Assembly (NCBI GenBank): GCA_016710785.1
Contig: JADJUE010000010.1
Location: 62,001-126,000, forward strand
Length of the DNA: 64,000 nucleotides
From: Candidatus Epilinea brevis
GTDB lineage: Bacteria > Chloroflexota > Anaerolineae > Epilineales > Epilineaceae
Direction of reading: 5' to 3'
Below are positions 1 through 10,473 of this stretch, one piece after another; the first letter of the stretch is position 1, and each line of letters starts with the position of its first letter. Below the pieces are notes generated by a model. The model was given only the letters and a program-made list of their open reading frames with translations, had not been told where the DNA came from and ran no database searches. Made by a program: the position numbers and the translations under genes.

Positions 1-209
1 CCGCACGTTAATACCGGTGAGTGCGGCGGTCGGATACCGGTGCGTCGCCCGCGGATCTACCCGACCGTTCGGGGACCTGTCCCGGCGACGCACCGGTTCT
101 TGCCAAGGCCCCCGTCGCGGGGCATCATGCGCCACCTCGTGGCCGCCGCTATGCCGGACCGTCATCGCCGACCGCCAGTTCGGCGACGACCCAGATGAAG
201 GAGCCTCAA

Positions 210-2081
210 ATGACGAGCATGTCCAGCCTCAAGCGCCTGACCCTGTCCCTGGCTACCGCGGCAGCCCTCAGCGCCATCGGGCTGCTGGGTCTGGTGCAAT
301 CCCCGCGAGCCCAGGCCTCCCCCGCCGCGCAGATCGGCAGCGCTCGCTCCAGCTGCAGCGACGTCGACGCGGTCACCGGTCTGCCCCTCAGCACGCGGGT
401 GATCAGCCCCAGCATGATCCGCATCTGCGATACCGCCGAGGTGTCGATGACCGTCAAGGTGAGCTGTGAGGACACGCCGCTGCACGTGATGATCAGCATC
501 GACAAGTCCGGATCGATGGTCGGTCAGCCGATCCAGGACGTGAAGGAGGCGTCGGACGCCCTGCTGGACGTCCTCATCGCCGAGAACAACCCCAACATCA
601 AGGCCGGCGCCATCAGCCACGGCGATCCGCCGCGCGTCGACCAGAAGCTGACCGACAAGCTGACGCAGGTCAAGGCCAAGATCCGCGGCCTCAGCGCCGG
701 CGGCGAGGACAACCTGCCGAAGTCGATCATCATGGCCAAGCAAGAGCTGGTCAACGAGCGCAGCAAGTCGCGCGCCGAGCCCATCGGGGTGATGGTCGTC
801 CTTTCCGACGGCGGCCAGACCTATCCGCCGGCGGAGGCCATCAAGGCCGCCAACCAGGCCAAGGGCCAGAACATCCTGGTCATCGCGGTGTGCATCGAGA
901 ACGGCACGCCCGGCGGCTGCGCCGCGATGCAGAAGGTGGCTTCCTCGCGTCGCTACTACTTCGAGGCCCAGGGCACCAGCGGGCTCAAGACCATTTTCCG
1001 CAAGATCGCCCAGGACATCACCCGTGCGGCCGTCAGCTTCCGATCGCTCGTGGTCGAGGAGACCCTGCCGGAAGGCCTGGAGTACGTGGACATGAGCGCC
1101 GTGCCCGAGGCCGTCTACGACTCGGATTCGCGGACGCTCACCTGGGATCTGGACGCCGCGCCGACCGGTGGCCAAGGCCTGGGCTATCGCGTCAAGCCCG
1201 CCGACCTCTACACCTACACGGTGGCCGCCAAGAACAAGGCCGAGTTCCGCGACAGCCGCGGCGGCCTCGGCGAGATCATCATTCCCACCGCCGCCCTCAG
1301 CGTCCCTGTCCGCTGTGACCAGCCGGTGACCACCCAGGTGGTGCCGCCCACGGACACGCCGACGCCCACGGACACGCCCGTCGTGCCCAGCCCCACCCCC
1401 ACCGACACGCCCACGCCGACCGTCACCCCCAGCGCCACGGCCACCCGCACGCCGACCCCAACCCCGACGCCCCGGCCGGTCTACTTGCCCATCCTCAACC
1501 TGCCGCGCTGCTTCGAGGTAGACATCCCGCTGGACATCGCCATGGTGATCGACGCCTCCAGCAGCATGGAGACCCTCACCCTCGGCGGGCGCTCGCGCAT
1601 CGCCGCGGCCAAGGAAGGGGCCAAGCGCTTCACGGAGTTGCTGCGCGCCAGCGACCACGCGGCGGTGGTCGTCTTCAACGACCGGGCCTGGCTGGCGGCC
1701 GGACTGACGGGTGACCGAAGCCTGCTGGCCAGCGCGATCGACGGCATCACCACGGCGCCCTACACCCGCATCGACCTGGCCCTGCAGGAAGCCGCCGCGG
1801 CGCTGCGCGGCCCCGGCACACGAGACGCGGCGCGCAAGGTCATCGTGTTGATGACCGATGGCCAGCCCACGCATACCACGCCGGACGCGGTGCGGGCGGC
1901 GGGCGCCGCGGCGCGTCAGCTGGGTCCGATCTTCGTCATCGGCGTGGGTGGCGACATCGATGTGCCGCTGATGGTCGATGTCAGCGGTGACGCCTCCCGC
2001 TACTACCCGGTGGACGACGCCGAGGCCCTCGGCCGCATCTACGCCCAGATCGCCGAGCGCACCCGCTGCGGTGAAGACTGA
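210..2081 (+). CDS. Secreted protein with two VWA domains
   Basis: About 623 aa. The ATG at 210 is chosen because AAGGAG lies 6 nt upstream (198-203) and a signal peptide follows directly (LATAAALSAIGLLGL, then SPRAQA). The first VWA domain has an intact MIDAS (DKSGS from about D98, then LSDGG). A middle segment containing LPEGLEYV and LTWDLD resembles a beta-sandwich. A Thr/Pro linker and VYLPILN follow, then a second VWA domain (DASSS from about D448, TRIDLAL, MTDGQ). VWA domains bind protein ligands through a metal ion, so an adhesive or surface-sensing role is likely but inferred. It lies upstream of a sigma/anti-sigma operon and is separated from it by a hairpin. Paralogues occur at 24163 and 50457. 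Confidence 0.85.
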   Translation: MTSMSSLKRLTLSLATAAALSAIGLLGLVQSPRAQASPAAQIGSARSSCSDVDAVTGLPLSTRVISPSMIRICDTAEVSMTVKVSCEDTPLHVMISIDKSGSMVGQPIQDVKEASDALLDVLIAENNPNIKAGAISHGDPPRVDQKLTDKLTQVKAKIRGLSAGGEDNLPKSIIMAKQELVNERSKSRAEPIGVMVVLSDGGQTYPPAEAIKAANQAKGQNILVIAVCIENGTPGGCAAMQKVASSRRYYFEAQGTSGLKTIFRKIAQDITRAAVSFRSLVVEETLPEGLEYVDMSAVPEAVYDSDSRTLTWDLDAAPTGGQGLGYRVKPADLYTYTVAAKNKAEFRDSRGGLGEIIIPTAALSVPVRCDQPVTTQVVPPTDTPTPTDTPVVPSPTPTDTPTPTVTPSATATRTPTPTPTPRPVYLPILNLPRCFEVDIPLDIAMVIDASSSMETLTLGGRSRIAAAKEGAKRFTELLRASDHAAVVVFNDRAWLAAGLTGDRSLLASAIDGITTAPYTRIDLALQEAAAALRGPGTRDAARKVIVLMTDGQPTHTTPDAVRAAGAAARQLGPIFVIGVGGDIDVPLMVDVSGDASRYYPVDDAEALGRIYAQIAERTRCGED

Positions 2082-2093
2082 TCCGGTGACCCA

Positions 2094-2122
2094 GGGGAGG
2101 CCTGCCGACGGCAGGCCTCCCC
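2094..2122 (+). terminator. Hairpin terminator after double-VWA gene
   Basis: A perfect 13-bp inverted repeat (arms 2094-2106 and 2110-2122) with a 3-nt loop starts 12 nt after the VWA stop codon. No strong T-run follows, so it may be a non-canonical terminator. It separates the VWA gene from the sigma-factor operon. Confidence 0.7.
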
Positions 2123-2165
2123 CGGGAACCGTTTGCGCTGTCAGCGCCACCCACGACATGTGATC

Positions 2166-2825
2166 ATGATGCAGCAGGCGCTTGGCGTGCCGGCCGAGGC
2201 CATCCGGCCCGGGCTGACCTCAGAGCGCGACGACCCGGATCTGGAGTTGATCCGATCCATCGCCGCCGGGCGCCGTGACGCCTTGGCGACGCTCTACGAG
2301 CGTTTCGGCGCCCCGCTCTACCGCTTCATCCTGCAGCGCCTGGGTCAGGACCGGGAGCTGGCCGAAGAGGTCCTGCAGGACGTGATGCTGGCCGTGTGGC
2401 AGGGCGCCGGACGCTTCCGGGGCGACAGCCGGGCGCTCACCTGGCTCTTCGGCATCGCCCACCGCCAGGCGCTCCAGGCCCGACGGCGGCGCACGAGCCG
2501 TTTGCGTCACGAATGGGATCCTGCCGATGACTCCAGCCCCATCTCCCGGACGCCCTCCGCCATGGCTGCCCCGCGCGAGCTGGCCGAAGCGGACCTGGAG
2601 GCGGAGGAACTGCGCCGGGCGGTCGCCCAGCTGCCTGAGGACATGCGCATCGCCCTCGACCTGACCCTGGGGGAGGGTCTGACCTGCCAGGAAGCGGCCG
2701 CCGTCCTGCATGTGGCCACGGGCACGGTCAAGAGCCGCCTCTTCCGCGGCCGCGCCCTGCTGCGCGAGGCCCTGGCCTCGGCGGCGCAGCCGGCATCGGC
2801 GACGCAGGTGGAGGAAGGCCGATGA
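2166..2825 (+). CDS. ECF-type RNA polymerase sigma factor
   Basis: About 219 aa from the ATG at 2166; a second ATG follows at 2169 and upstream in-frame starts have no better ribosome site. Region 2 is visible (ALATLYERFGAPLYRFILQR, then LAEEVLQDVMLAVW), as is a region 4 helix-turn-helix (LTCQEAAAVLHVATGTVKSR). A short acidic/Pro linker joins them, and there is no region 3, as expected for group 4 (ECF) sigma factors. The stop overlaps the next ATG (ATGA, 2822-2825), so translation is coupled to the anti-sigma gene. It presumably directs transcription of this operon or other envelope genes in response to the membrane partner. Confidence 0.9.
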   Translation: MMQQALGVPAEAIRPGLTSERDDPDLELIRSIAAGRRDALATLYERFGAPLYRFILQRLGQDRELAEEVLQDVMLAVWQGAGRFRGDSRALTWLFGIAHRQALQARRRRTSRLRHEWDPADDSSPISRTPSAMAAPRELAEADLEAEELRRAVAQLPEDMRIALDLTLGEGLTCQEAAAVLHVATGTVKSRLFRGRALLREALASAAQPASATQVEEGR

Positions 2826-4045
2826 ACCTGCGTGATTGCCGTTCGATCCAGACCATCGTCCCCGATTGGGTGGCCGGGCGACTGCCCGATGCCATGACAT
2901 CCGGGCTGCGCCGTCATCTGGACCGCTGCCCGGACTGCCGCGTGGTCGTCGCCGAATGGCGCCGCGTGGCCGGTGCTCTGGAAGCCGCGCGGCCAACGGT
3001 GGCGCCGCCGCCGCCGGCCGTCGCCCTGGCCAAGGTCGACCGCTTCCGCCATAGCCAGCCGGCCGGCCCGGTTGCGCCGCGCCAAGTTGCGCCGCGCCCG
3101 GTCGCACGCTGGGTCATGGCGATGGGCCTGCTGCTGCTCGCCGGAATTGCCGTCTGGCGCTTGCGTCCGGGCGACGCGCCCGACAAGGCCTCACGCAGCA
3201 ACGCCGGCCAGGACTCGGATCCGCGGCTCTCCGCGGTCATCGGTCGGTCGTCCGACAGCGCGGACCCCGCGGCGCTCCCACCCGCGGCGCAGCGGCATCT
3301 CCCCGCCCAGCGACCGGACGGTGGCGATCCACCGGCCGATGCGATCACGCGCGTCGCCGACAGCCGAACGGCGGCGGCGGTGGCCGGCGAAGGCGGCTTT
3401 TCCGGCTCACGGCGCTCGGGAGCCCCGACCATCGCGCTCCGGGCCGCAGGCGCGCCACAGGCAGCGACAGCCCAGACGCCACCGGCGCCTGACCCCACGC
3501 TCACGGTAAACGATGAGCCACGCGAGACGAGCGAAGCGACTGCCGGCGGCGGATCTGAACCCGTCCTCACCGTCCCGCCGGGCAGCCCGACCGCCACCGC
3601 GACAGCGTCGGCGTCGCCGTCGGCCTCCCCGCCAGTGCCGGAACCTCCGACCGACTTCGCCTTGGTGGGCGTGGTGGTCGACGACATGGACCGACCGATC
3701 CCGGGCGCCTACCTGCAACTCTGGTCCGAGCCCACCGGCCAGGAGGGTCCGCTGGCCTACTTGACCGAATCAGATTCGGAGGGCCGCTTCAGCCTGCTGC
3801 TGCCGGCCGGCGGTTACCTCCTGCACGGTGAAGCCGCGGGCCATGAGGCGGCCTGGTGGGGCGGGGCGGACCGCGCCGCCGCCCAGCGGCTGGGTCTGCC
3901 GGCCGACCCGGCCGCGCCGCAGCCGCGCCTGGTCCTGCGCCGCCTGTTGCCGACGGCGCAGCCCACGGTGGCCCCGACGGGCACGGCGACCAGTCCGCCG
4001 ACGGTCGTGGCCCCGACCGTCGCCAGGCAGCTCGTCGACCGATGA
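2822..4045 (+). CDS. Zinc-finger anti-sigma factor with extracytoplasmic regulatory-like domain
   Basis: 407 aa. The N-terminus has the ZAS/zf-HC2 signature: C6, then H32-x3-C36-x2-C39 (HLDRCPDC), which binds the cognate sigma factor in the cytoplasm. One transmembrane helix follows (MAMGLLLLAGIAVW, about residues 99-112), then a long Pro/Ala/Thr-rich extracytoplasmic region. Near the C-terminus is a segment like carboxypeptidase-regulatory/CnaB beta-sandwiches (LVGVVVDDMDRPIPGAYLQL, then SEGRFSLLLPAGGYLLHGEA). The gene is coupled by ATGA overlaps to both neighbours. The outer domain is a plausible signal-receiving module; that role is inferred. Confidence 0.85.
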   Translation: MNLRDCRSIQTIVPDWVAGRLPDAMTSGLRRHLDRCPDCRVVVAEWRRVAGALEAARPTVAPPPPAVALAKVDRFRHSQPAGPVAPRQVAPRPVARWVMAMGLLLLAGIAVWRLRPGDAPDKASRSNAGQDSDPRLSAVIGRSSDSADPAALPPAAQRHLPAQRPDGGDPPADAITRVADSRTAAAVAGEGGFSGSRRSGAPTIALRAAGAPQAATAQTPPAPDPTLTVNDEPRETSEATAGGGSEPVLTVPPGSPTATATASASPSASPPVPEPPTDFALVGVVVDDMDRPIPGAYLQLWSEPTGQEGPLAYLTESDSEGRFSLLLPAGGYLLHGEAAGHEAAWWGGADRAAAQRLGLPADPAAPQPRLVLRRLLPTAQPTVAPTGTATSPPTVVAPTVARQLVDR

Positions 4046-6939
4046 CCTGCGCTCCGGCGCCCCACCGTCGGCCTCCGGCCCGTCCGCCGGCCATCTTCCT
4101 GCTGAGCACCGCCCTCTTCCTGGCCCTGATCGGGCAGGGTCCCACGCGGCGTTCCCTCTCCGCGGCCGATCCCGCCGGGGCCTTGGACCTGCAGCTGCTG
4201 GGTCAAGCCGGTGGTCCCGTGAGCGCGGTAGCCGCGGAGCCGGCGCGCGGCCTGGTGTTCTTGGGCGCCGGGCGCGCTGTGAGCGTGCTGCGTGACGCCG
4301 GCCGCGATGGCCTGAGCCTCATCGGCCGCGGCCAGCCGCTGGCCGGGGCAGTGGCCGGCCTCACCGCGGGCAACCAGTGGCTGGCAGCCTGGACCGCCGC
4401 CGGCGACGGTCTCACGATCATGGACACCAGCGACGCCGCGCGGCCGGTGGTCAGCGCTCAGCTCCAGGACCTGCCCGGCCCGGTGACGCATGCCTTGCGG
4501 GTTGGGGACCGCCTCTACCTGACCCTGGGCGCGGCCGGACTGGCCACCTACCAGCTTGGCGCGGGCAGGCCCGAGGCGATGTCCCGCTTGCCGTTGCCCG
4601 GCTGGGCCGGCCACCTGGCGGTGGTGCCGATCAACGGCCGGCGGACGGCCTTCGTGGCCCTGGGCGCGGCCGGACTGGCGGTGGTGGATGTGGAGGACAG
4701 CCGCTCGCCGGCGGTCCTCAGCACCATCGCCGGTCACGTCGAAGGGGTCGCCGCCTGGGGCAGCATGGCCTACCTCGCGCAGCGCGAGGCCTTGCCGGGC
4801 GGCGGCGCGGGGGCGACGCGGCTGGCCATCTACGATCTGTCGCGACCCACGCTTCCGCGACGCATCGTCGAGCCGCGTCCGGATTTCAGTGTCGGGTCGC
4901 GCCCGGTCACCGACGGGGTGCTGCTGTACTCCTGCGCCGGCAGCCCGCCGCTGCTGGAGCCCATCGACGTCCGTTCACCGCAACAGCCGGTGCGCCGCGG
5001 CTTCCTCGACGAACCGCCGCTCCCGCCGCGCTGGCTGCAATGCGCGGCGGTGGCCACCAACGGCGCGCGGGTCTACCTGGCCTCCTGGTCGGGCGGCGTG
5101 CAGCGGCCGGAAGACCGCCACGGCGGCCTGGCGGTGTTTCAGCGGCAGGCTTCCAGCCGCCTGTCCTTTCTACAATCCCTCGACCTGCGCGGCAATGTCG
5201 GACGCCTGATGATCGACGGCGGCCGGGCCTGGCTGACCGACGGCGCGGCGGCCGGCACGCCCAGCACGGGCCTGCGGGATGTGGATATCGGCGATCCCCA
5301 GCGCCCGCTGTTGGGCTCACGCTACAGCCTGGAGCCCGCCCCCGTGGCCGGTGCCCCCGGCACCCCCACGCCCTTCGCCCCGGCCGGCGACCTGCTGGCC
5401 GGACGGGATTGGGTCTACGTGGCGACGACCGGCCGCCACCACCGGCTGGAGCGGGCCGGCAAGGGCCTGGTGCCCGAATCGCAGCTGACCTTGCCCCTGG
5501 CCGATCCGGTCGAGTCGCCGCCGCGCCTGGCCCTCTGGCCCTCCGGTGTCATCCTGGCCCTGGCCGGCGTGGATCCCGGCTACCTCCTGCGCATGGCGCC
5601 CGAGGCCGGCGGTCCGCCGACGGTGGCCCACCAGGGCTTCCTGCACCGCAGCGGCCTGGTGACGGATCTGGCGCCCAGCGACGCCGGCCTGCTGGCCACC
5701 GTCCGCCAAGGAGGGCTGCGGGTCCTCGACCCGGATGCCCCGGACGGCGACTGGGAGCTGGCCAGCCTGGCCCTTCCGGCCGAGAGCCTGGCGGTAGCGA
5801 CCGACGGTTCGCTGGCCTTCGTCGCCAACGGCGACGCGGGCTTGATCGCGGTGGACCTTCTGGACCCGCTGGCGCCGGTGGAGTTGAGCCGCAGCCTGTG
5901 GAGCGACGACCTGGCGGCGCCGGCGTCCATCGACCTGGCCCTGGACGGCGCCGCGGCCTGGAACGGCGAGCGCCGCGGCCTGGTGATCCTGGAGCGCGGC
6001 GAGGACGCACGCGGCGGCGGCATGGTCGGCCGGCTGCGGCTGGTGGACGCCGTCGACCCGCGGCTGCCGCGCTCGCTCTTCTCGCTGGCGGTTCCGGCGG
6101 CGCGGGCCTTGATCCTCAGCGGCGACCTGGTGCTGGTGGCCAGCGAAGACGAGGTGCTGGAGGTCTATCGTATCAGCGGCCTGGCGCCCAGCCCCACACC
6201 CAGCCCTTCGCCCACGCCGTCGGCCACACCGTCGGCAAGCCCGTCGGCCAGTCCCAGCGACCCGTCCCCCACGGTATCGCCCACGGCATCGCCGCCGACC
6301 GCGAGCCCGACGGCAGCGCCGACGGAGTCCCCCACGGCGGTCAGACGCCGATCGGCCTGGCTGCCCGTCCTGAACCTGCGTCTGGATCGGCGGCGAGAGC
6401 TGTACCTGCTTCTGGACGGTCATCTGTCGGCCGCCGCGGAGGCGGACTGGGCGCTCAGGCTGCAGCTGGCCCAGCTGGCGCTAGACGATCTGGACGCCGG
6501 CAACGACGCGGCCGCGCTGTTGCGCTTCGATGGCGAAGGCGCGACCCTCGAGGCCCTGGGCGGTCGGGACGAGGTAGGACGACGGCTGTCCGGCCTGGCC
6601 GCAGCGCCCGGTCACGGCGGGCGGCTGGACCTGGCCTTGGCGGGGGTGGACACGGCCGGCGGGCTGATGTCGCCGGCGCCCGACCGACGCGACCGGGTGG
6701 TCCTCATCCTGGCTGGTCCCGACGCGGCGTCGGCCGGCTCGGCCGCCGGCCACGCGGCAGTGGAACGGCGCCTGGCTACCCTCCAGGCCCAAGGCGCGCG
6801 GGTCTTCGCCCTGGTCGACGGGACCGACACCCTCGAGGGCTGGCGTCGGCTGCTGGCTCCCGATCGCCTCGCGTCGCGCGCCGATGCCAAAGCGGCCGGG
6901 GCCCGGCTGGCCGAGTGGGCGGCGCGGGGATGGTGGTGA
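4042..6939 (+). CDS. Secreted LVIVD-like propeller protein with degenerate VWA domain
   Basis: About 965 aa from the ATG at 4042, which overlaps the anti-sigma stop (ATGA). The signal sequence is IFLLSTALFLALIGQG. Repeats of the LVIVD type follow (GLTIMDTSDAARPV, LAVVDVEDSRSP, LAIYDLSRPTLP, LIAVDLLDPLAPV), indicating a beta-propeller. A Pro/Ser/Thr linker and WLPVLNL precede a C-terminal region with VWA fold features. Its metal site is lost: LLDGHLS around D792 replaces DxSxS, and LILAGPD replaces the usual TDG. It is likely exported and is the last gene of the sigma-factor operon, so it is probably the effector or sensor arm. The exact ligand is unknown. Confidence 0.8.
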   Translation: MTCAPAPHRRPPARPPAIFLLSTALFLALIGQGPTRRSLSAADPAGALDLQLLGQAGGPVSAVAAEPARGLVFLGAGRAVSVLRDAGRDGLSLIGRGQPLAGAVAGLTAGNQWLAAWTAAGDGLTIMDTSDAARPVVSAQLQDLPGPVTHALRVGDRLYLTLGAAGLATYQLGAGRPEAMSRLPLPGWAGHLAVVPINGRRTAFVALGAAGLAVVDVEDSRSPAVLSTIAGHVEGVAAWGSMAYLAQREALPGGGAGATRLAIYDLSRPTLPRRIVEPRPDFSVGSRPVTDGVLLYSCAGSPPLLEPIDVRSPQQPVRRGFLDEPPLPPRWLQCAAVATNGARVYLASWSGGVQRPEDRHGGLAVFQRQASSRLSFLQSLDLRGNVGRLMIDGGRAWLTDGAAAGTPSTGLRDVDIGDPQRPLLGSRYSLEPAPVAGAPGTPTPFAPAGDLLAGRDWVYVATTGRHHRLERAGKGLVPESQLTLPLADPVESPPRLALWPSGVILALAGVDPGYLLRMAPEAGGPPTVAHQGFLHRSGLVTDLAPSDAGLLATVRQGGLRVLDPDAPDGDWELASLALPAESLAVATDGSLAFVANGDAGLIAVDLLDPLAPVELSRSLWSDDLAAPASIDLALDGAAAWNGERRGLVILERGEDARGGGMVGRLRLVDAVDPRLPRSLFSLAVPAARALILSGDLVLVASEDEVLEVYRISGLAPSPTPSPSPTPSATPSASPSASPSDPSPTVSPTASPPTASPTAAPTESPTAVRRRSAWLPVLNLRLDRRRELYLLLDGHLSAAAEADWALRLQLAQLALDDLDAGNDAAALLRFDGEGATLEALGGRDEVGRRLSGLAAAPGHGGRLDLALAGVDTAGGLMSPAPDRRDRVVLILAGPDAASAGSAAGHAAVERRLATLQAQGARVFALVDGTDTLEGWRRLLAPDRLASRADAKAAGARLAEWAARGWW

Positions 6940-7233
6940 AGGGACGACGCGGAGGTGGGTGGCAGGTCGGAGCGTGACGCACCATTTGGAGCTACCACCA
7001 TCCGCAGCGCCGACTGAACACGTCGCGGGCCCTGGGTCATTTCATGGCCGAGCAAGTGTAGGCCGCAGATAGGACTTCGCCGCGTCGTTACAAGTAGACC
7101 CATCTCGGCCGGCCGAGCCCTTCCGGCCCAGAATCTCGATCTGGCGCGCAGCCCCTCTGCACACCTTCTCCACACCCCTAAGTCATAGTGATGCACACAG
7201 CATTGAGAACCATTCATTGAAAGGACCTGGACG

Positions 7234-8518
7234 ATGTCGAAGAAGACGTGGTTGATCGCCACCGGCGCGGTCATCGCCGTCGGCTACGGAGGCTACCGCA
7301 TCCTTGCCTCACGCGGCAGTGGACCCTCCGCGCCGCTGGAGACCGTGACGGCGGCGCCCGGAGTCTTCGAGGCGGCAGTGGAAGCCTCAGGTAGCTTGGC
7401 CGCGGCCCAGTCCGTGCCCCTGGCATTCACGGCCGGTGGCCGCGTGGCCGAGGTCCTGGTGAAGATCGGCGACACCGTGGTCGCCGGGCAGCCGCTCGCC
7501 TTGCTGGACACCTCCGATCTCATGCTTCAGGTCAAGGCCGCCGAAGCCAACCAGCGGACCTCCGAGAGCGGGTTGGGCGTACAGCGCGCCGGCCTGGCGA
7601 GTCAGGGCGCCGGGCCTACCGAACTTGAGATCGACCTGGCCAAAGTCAATGTCGACAAGGCCAAAGACAGCCGCTGGGGCGTGCAGGCTATCCGCGACTC
7701 AACCTGCGGTAAGGAAAAACCCTTCTTCGAGCAGGCCGCCTGCGATCAGGCCGACGCCAATGTCTTGGCCGCCGAGGATTCGGTCCGCATCGCCGAGCTG
7801 CAGTACGAGCAGACCCTGATCGCACCCGGCGATGTCGACTTGCGTCAGGCGCGCGAACAGGTTCGCCAGGCCGAAGGGCAGGTTGCGGGGGCGGCGGTGC
7901 AGGTCGAGCAGGCGCGGCTGAAGGTCCAGCAGGCGGCTCTGGTTTCGCCCATCACCGGCACCGTGACCCAACTGGCGCTTGAAGCCGGACAACAGGTGGG
8001 CGGCGGGCAGACGGCTCTGACCGTGAGCGACCTGGCGCGGCTCGAGATCGGCATCAACCTGGATGAAACCGATGTGTCCCGGGTGAGCGTAGGGCAGGCG
8101 GCGCAGATCACCTTGGACGCTTTCCGCGGCGAGGCCCTGACCGGCGAGCTGACGAACATCGCCCCGGCGGCCGACGCCAGCAGTGGCGTGCCCTTGTACC
8201 TCGTCACGGTCAGCCTGGAGCCCGGCAAGCTGCCGCTTCGGCCCGGCATGACCGCGGAGGTGCGCATCGTGACGGAGCAGGGAAGCCGGGGTCATCGTCA
8301 TCCCCTTGCGCGCGGTCCAGTCCCAGGGTGATCAGACGGTGGTGCGCCTGCTGCCCCTGGGCGCGACGGCACCCGTCAGCGTGACGGTGCGCCTGGGCCG
8401 TTCCAACGACACCGACGTTGTCGTCAGTCAGGGGATCAAGGCGGGAGACATCGTGGTCGTCGGCGATGGACAAGTGGACGCCGGGGAGCGGCGGTGGCCC
8501 CTTTGGTGGAGGCCCCCC

Positions 8519-8522
<4 letters not shown>
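7234..8522 (+). CDS. MacA/HlyD-type membrane fusion (adaptor) protein, frameshifted
   Basis: The start ATG has AAAGGA 8 nt upstream. An N-terminal membrane anchor (LIATGAVIAVGYGGY) is followed by a lipoyl-like half (GGRVAEVLVKIGDTVVAGQP), a coiled-coil hairpin, the returning half (ALVSPITGTVTQLALEAGQQ) and a beta-barrel ending LRPGMTAEVRIV. The frame then breaks. Removing one G from the CCGGGG near 8288-8293 restores VIVIPLRAVQSQGDQ, and removing one G from a second CCGGGG near 8481-8486 restores a tail GSGGGPFGGGPP with its stop at 8520-8522. Both are probably sequencing errors. It bridges the ABC transporter to the outer envelope and is the first gene of the export operon. Confidence 0.8.
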
Positions 8523-9204
<682 letters not shown>

Positions 9205-9208
<4 letters not shown>

Positions 9209-10466
9209 GAATCGAAGTCGGCGAAAACCTGAGCGTGGCCTTGAATGGCCTGATGGCCAACAAGGTGCGCTCCGGCCTGACAATGTTGGGCGTCCTCATC
9301 GGTGTGGCCACGGTCATCGCGCTCCTGTCGATCGGCGAGGGCGCATCGGCCTCGATTACCGACCAGATCTCGGGCGCCGGCAGCAACTTGCTCATCGTCA
9401 GGTCCGGCGGAGGCAACGGCCGCCAGTCGGGCTTGCAGTCGGGCGCCGCCACGCTGACGCTCGACGACGCCGAGGCCATCGGGCGGAAGGACGCGGTACC
9501 CGACGCGGTGACGGTCGCGCCCCAGTTCGGGCAGTCGGCCCAACTGACCTTTGGCGACGTCAACCTGACGGTCCAGGTGACGGGGTGACGCCGGCCTATG
9601 CCCAGGCCTTTGCCCTGAAGACGAAGACGGGCAGCTTCCTGGCGAACAAGGATGTGACCGGGCGGGGCAACGTGATCGTGCTGGGCAGCCAAACCGCGGA
9701 GGACCTGTTCGGCGGCTTCGACCCCGCCGGCCGGAAGGTCAAGCTCAACCCAACGGGTAAGGCCGGCGGCGCCGTGCCCATGACCGTCATCGGCGTCCTG
9801 GAGGAACAGGGACAGTCGGCTTTGATGGGCAATCCGGACAACGGCGCCTTCGTACCCATCAGCACGGCCCAGGTCCGCCTGTTCGCCGGCCGCGACGCCC
9901 TGGGCCAGTTGATGGTCAGCACGGTCACCGTGGTCGCCGGCGAGGGGCAGTCCAGCGCGGTCATGGGCCAGATCCAACAGCTCTTGCGTCGCCGGCACGA
10001 CATCGAGGCCGGCGAGGACGACGACTTCAACGTCGTCAGCCAGGACGACCTGTTGAGCCTGGTCGGCAACGTGACCGGCCTGTTCACGGCTTTCCTGGGC
10101 GTCATCGCCGTGATCTCGTTGGTCGTCGGCGGCATCGGTATCATGAACATCATGTTGGTGTCGGTCACGGAGCGCACGCGGGAGATCGGCATCCGCAAGG
10201 CGGTCGGCGCCCGAACTTCCGACATCCTGCTGCAGTTCCTCTTCGAGGCCATCGTTCTCAGCGTGATCGGCGGCCTGATGGGCATGGGCACCGGCATCGG
10301 TGTGTCCTGGCTGATCACCAAGAGCGGATTCGTCACCGCCAAGGTCACGCCCTTTGCGATCGTGCTGGCCCTCACATCCGCCTTGACCGTGGGGGTGATA
10401 TCAGGGGTCTATCCCGCCCGCCGCGCGGCCGCGCTCAAGCCCATCGACGCTCTGCGCTACGAGTGA
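9205..10466 (+). CDS. MacB-type ABC transporter permease, frameshifted
   Basis: The start ATG overlaps the ATPase stop. The N-terminal part has the MacB pattern (NGLMANKVRSGLTMLGVLIG, one membrane helix, then a periplasmic domain). The frame stops at 9588. Adding one G to the GGGG at about 9581-9585 restores T-G-V-T-P-A-Y-A-Q and the remaining periplasmic domain, the FtsX membrane part (ISLVVGGIGIMNIMLVSVTE) and the end YPARRAAALKPIDALRYE. The full family architecture is therefore present, and the break looks like an undercalled homopolymer. With the adaptor and ATPase it forms a tripartite-like exporter. Confidence 0.85.
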
Positions 10467-10473
10467 GGAAGGG

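Noticed and set aside
162..2159. Long minus-strand open frame opposite the first VWA gene
   Set aside because: It mirrors a well-supported plus-strand gene; the product is His/Arg/Gly-rich without domains, a typical high-GC shadow. The same holds for the large antisense frames at 28991-31219 and 50439-53843.
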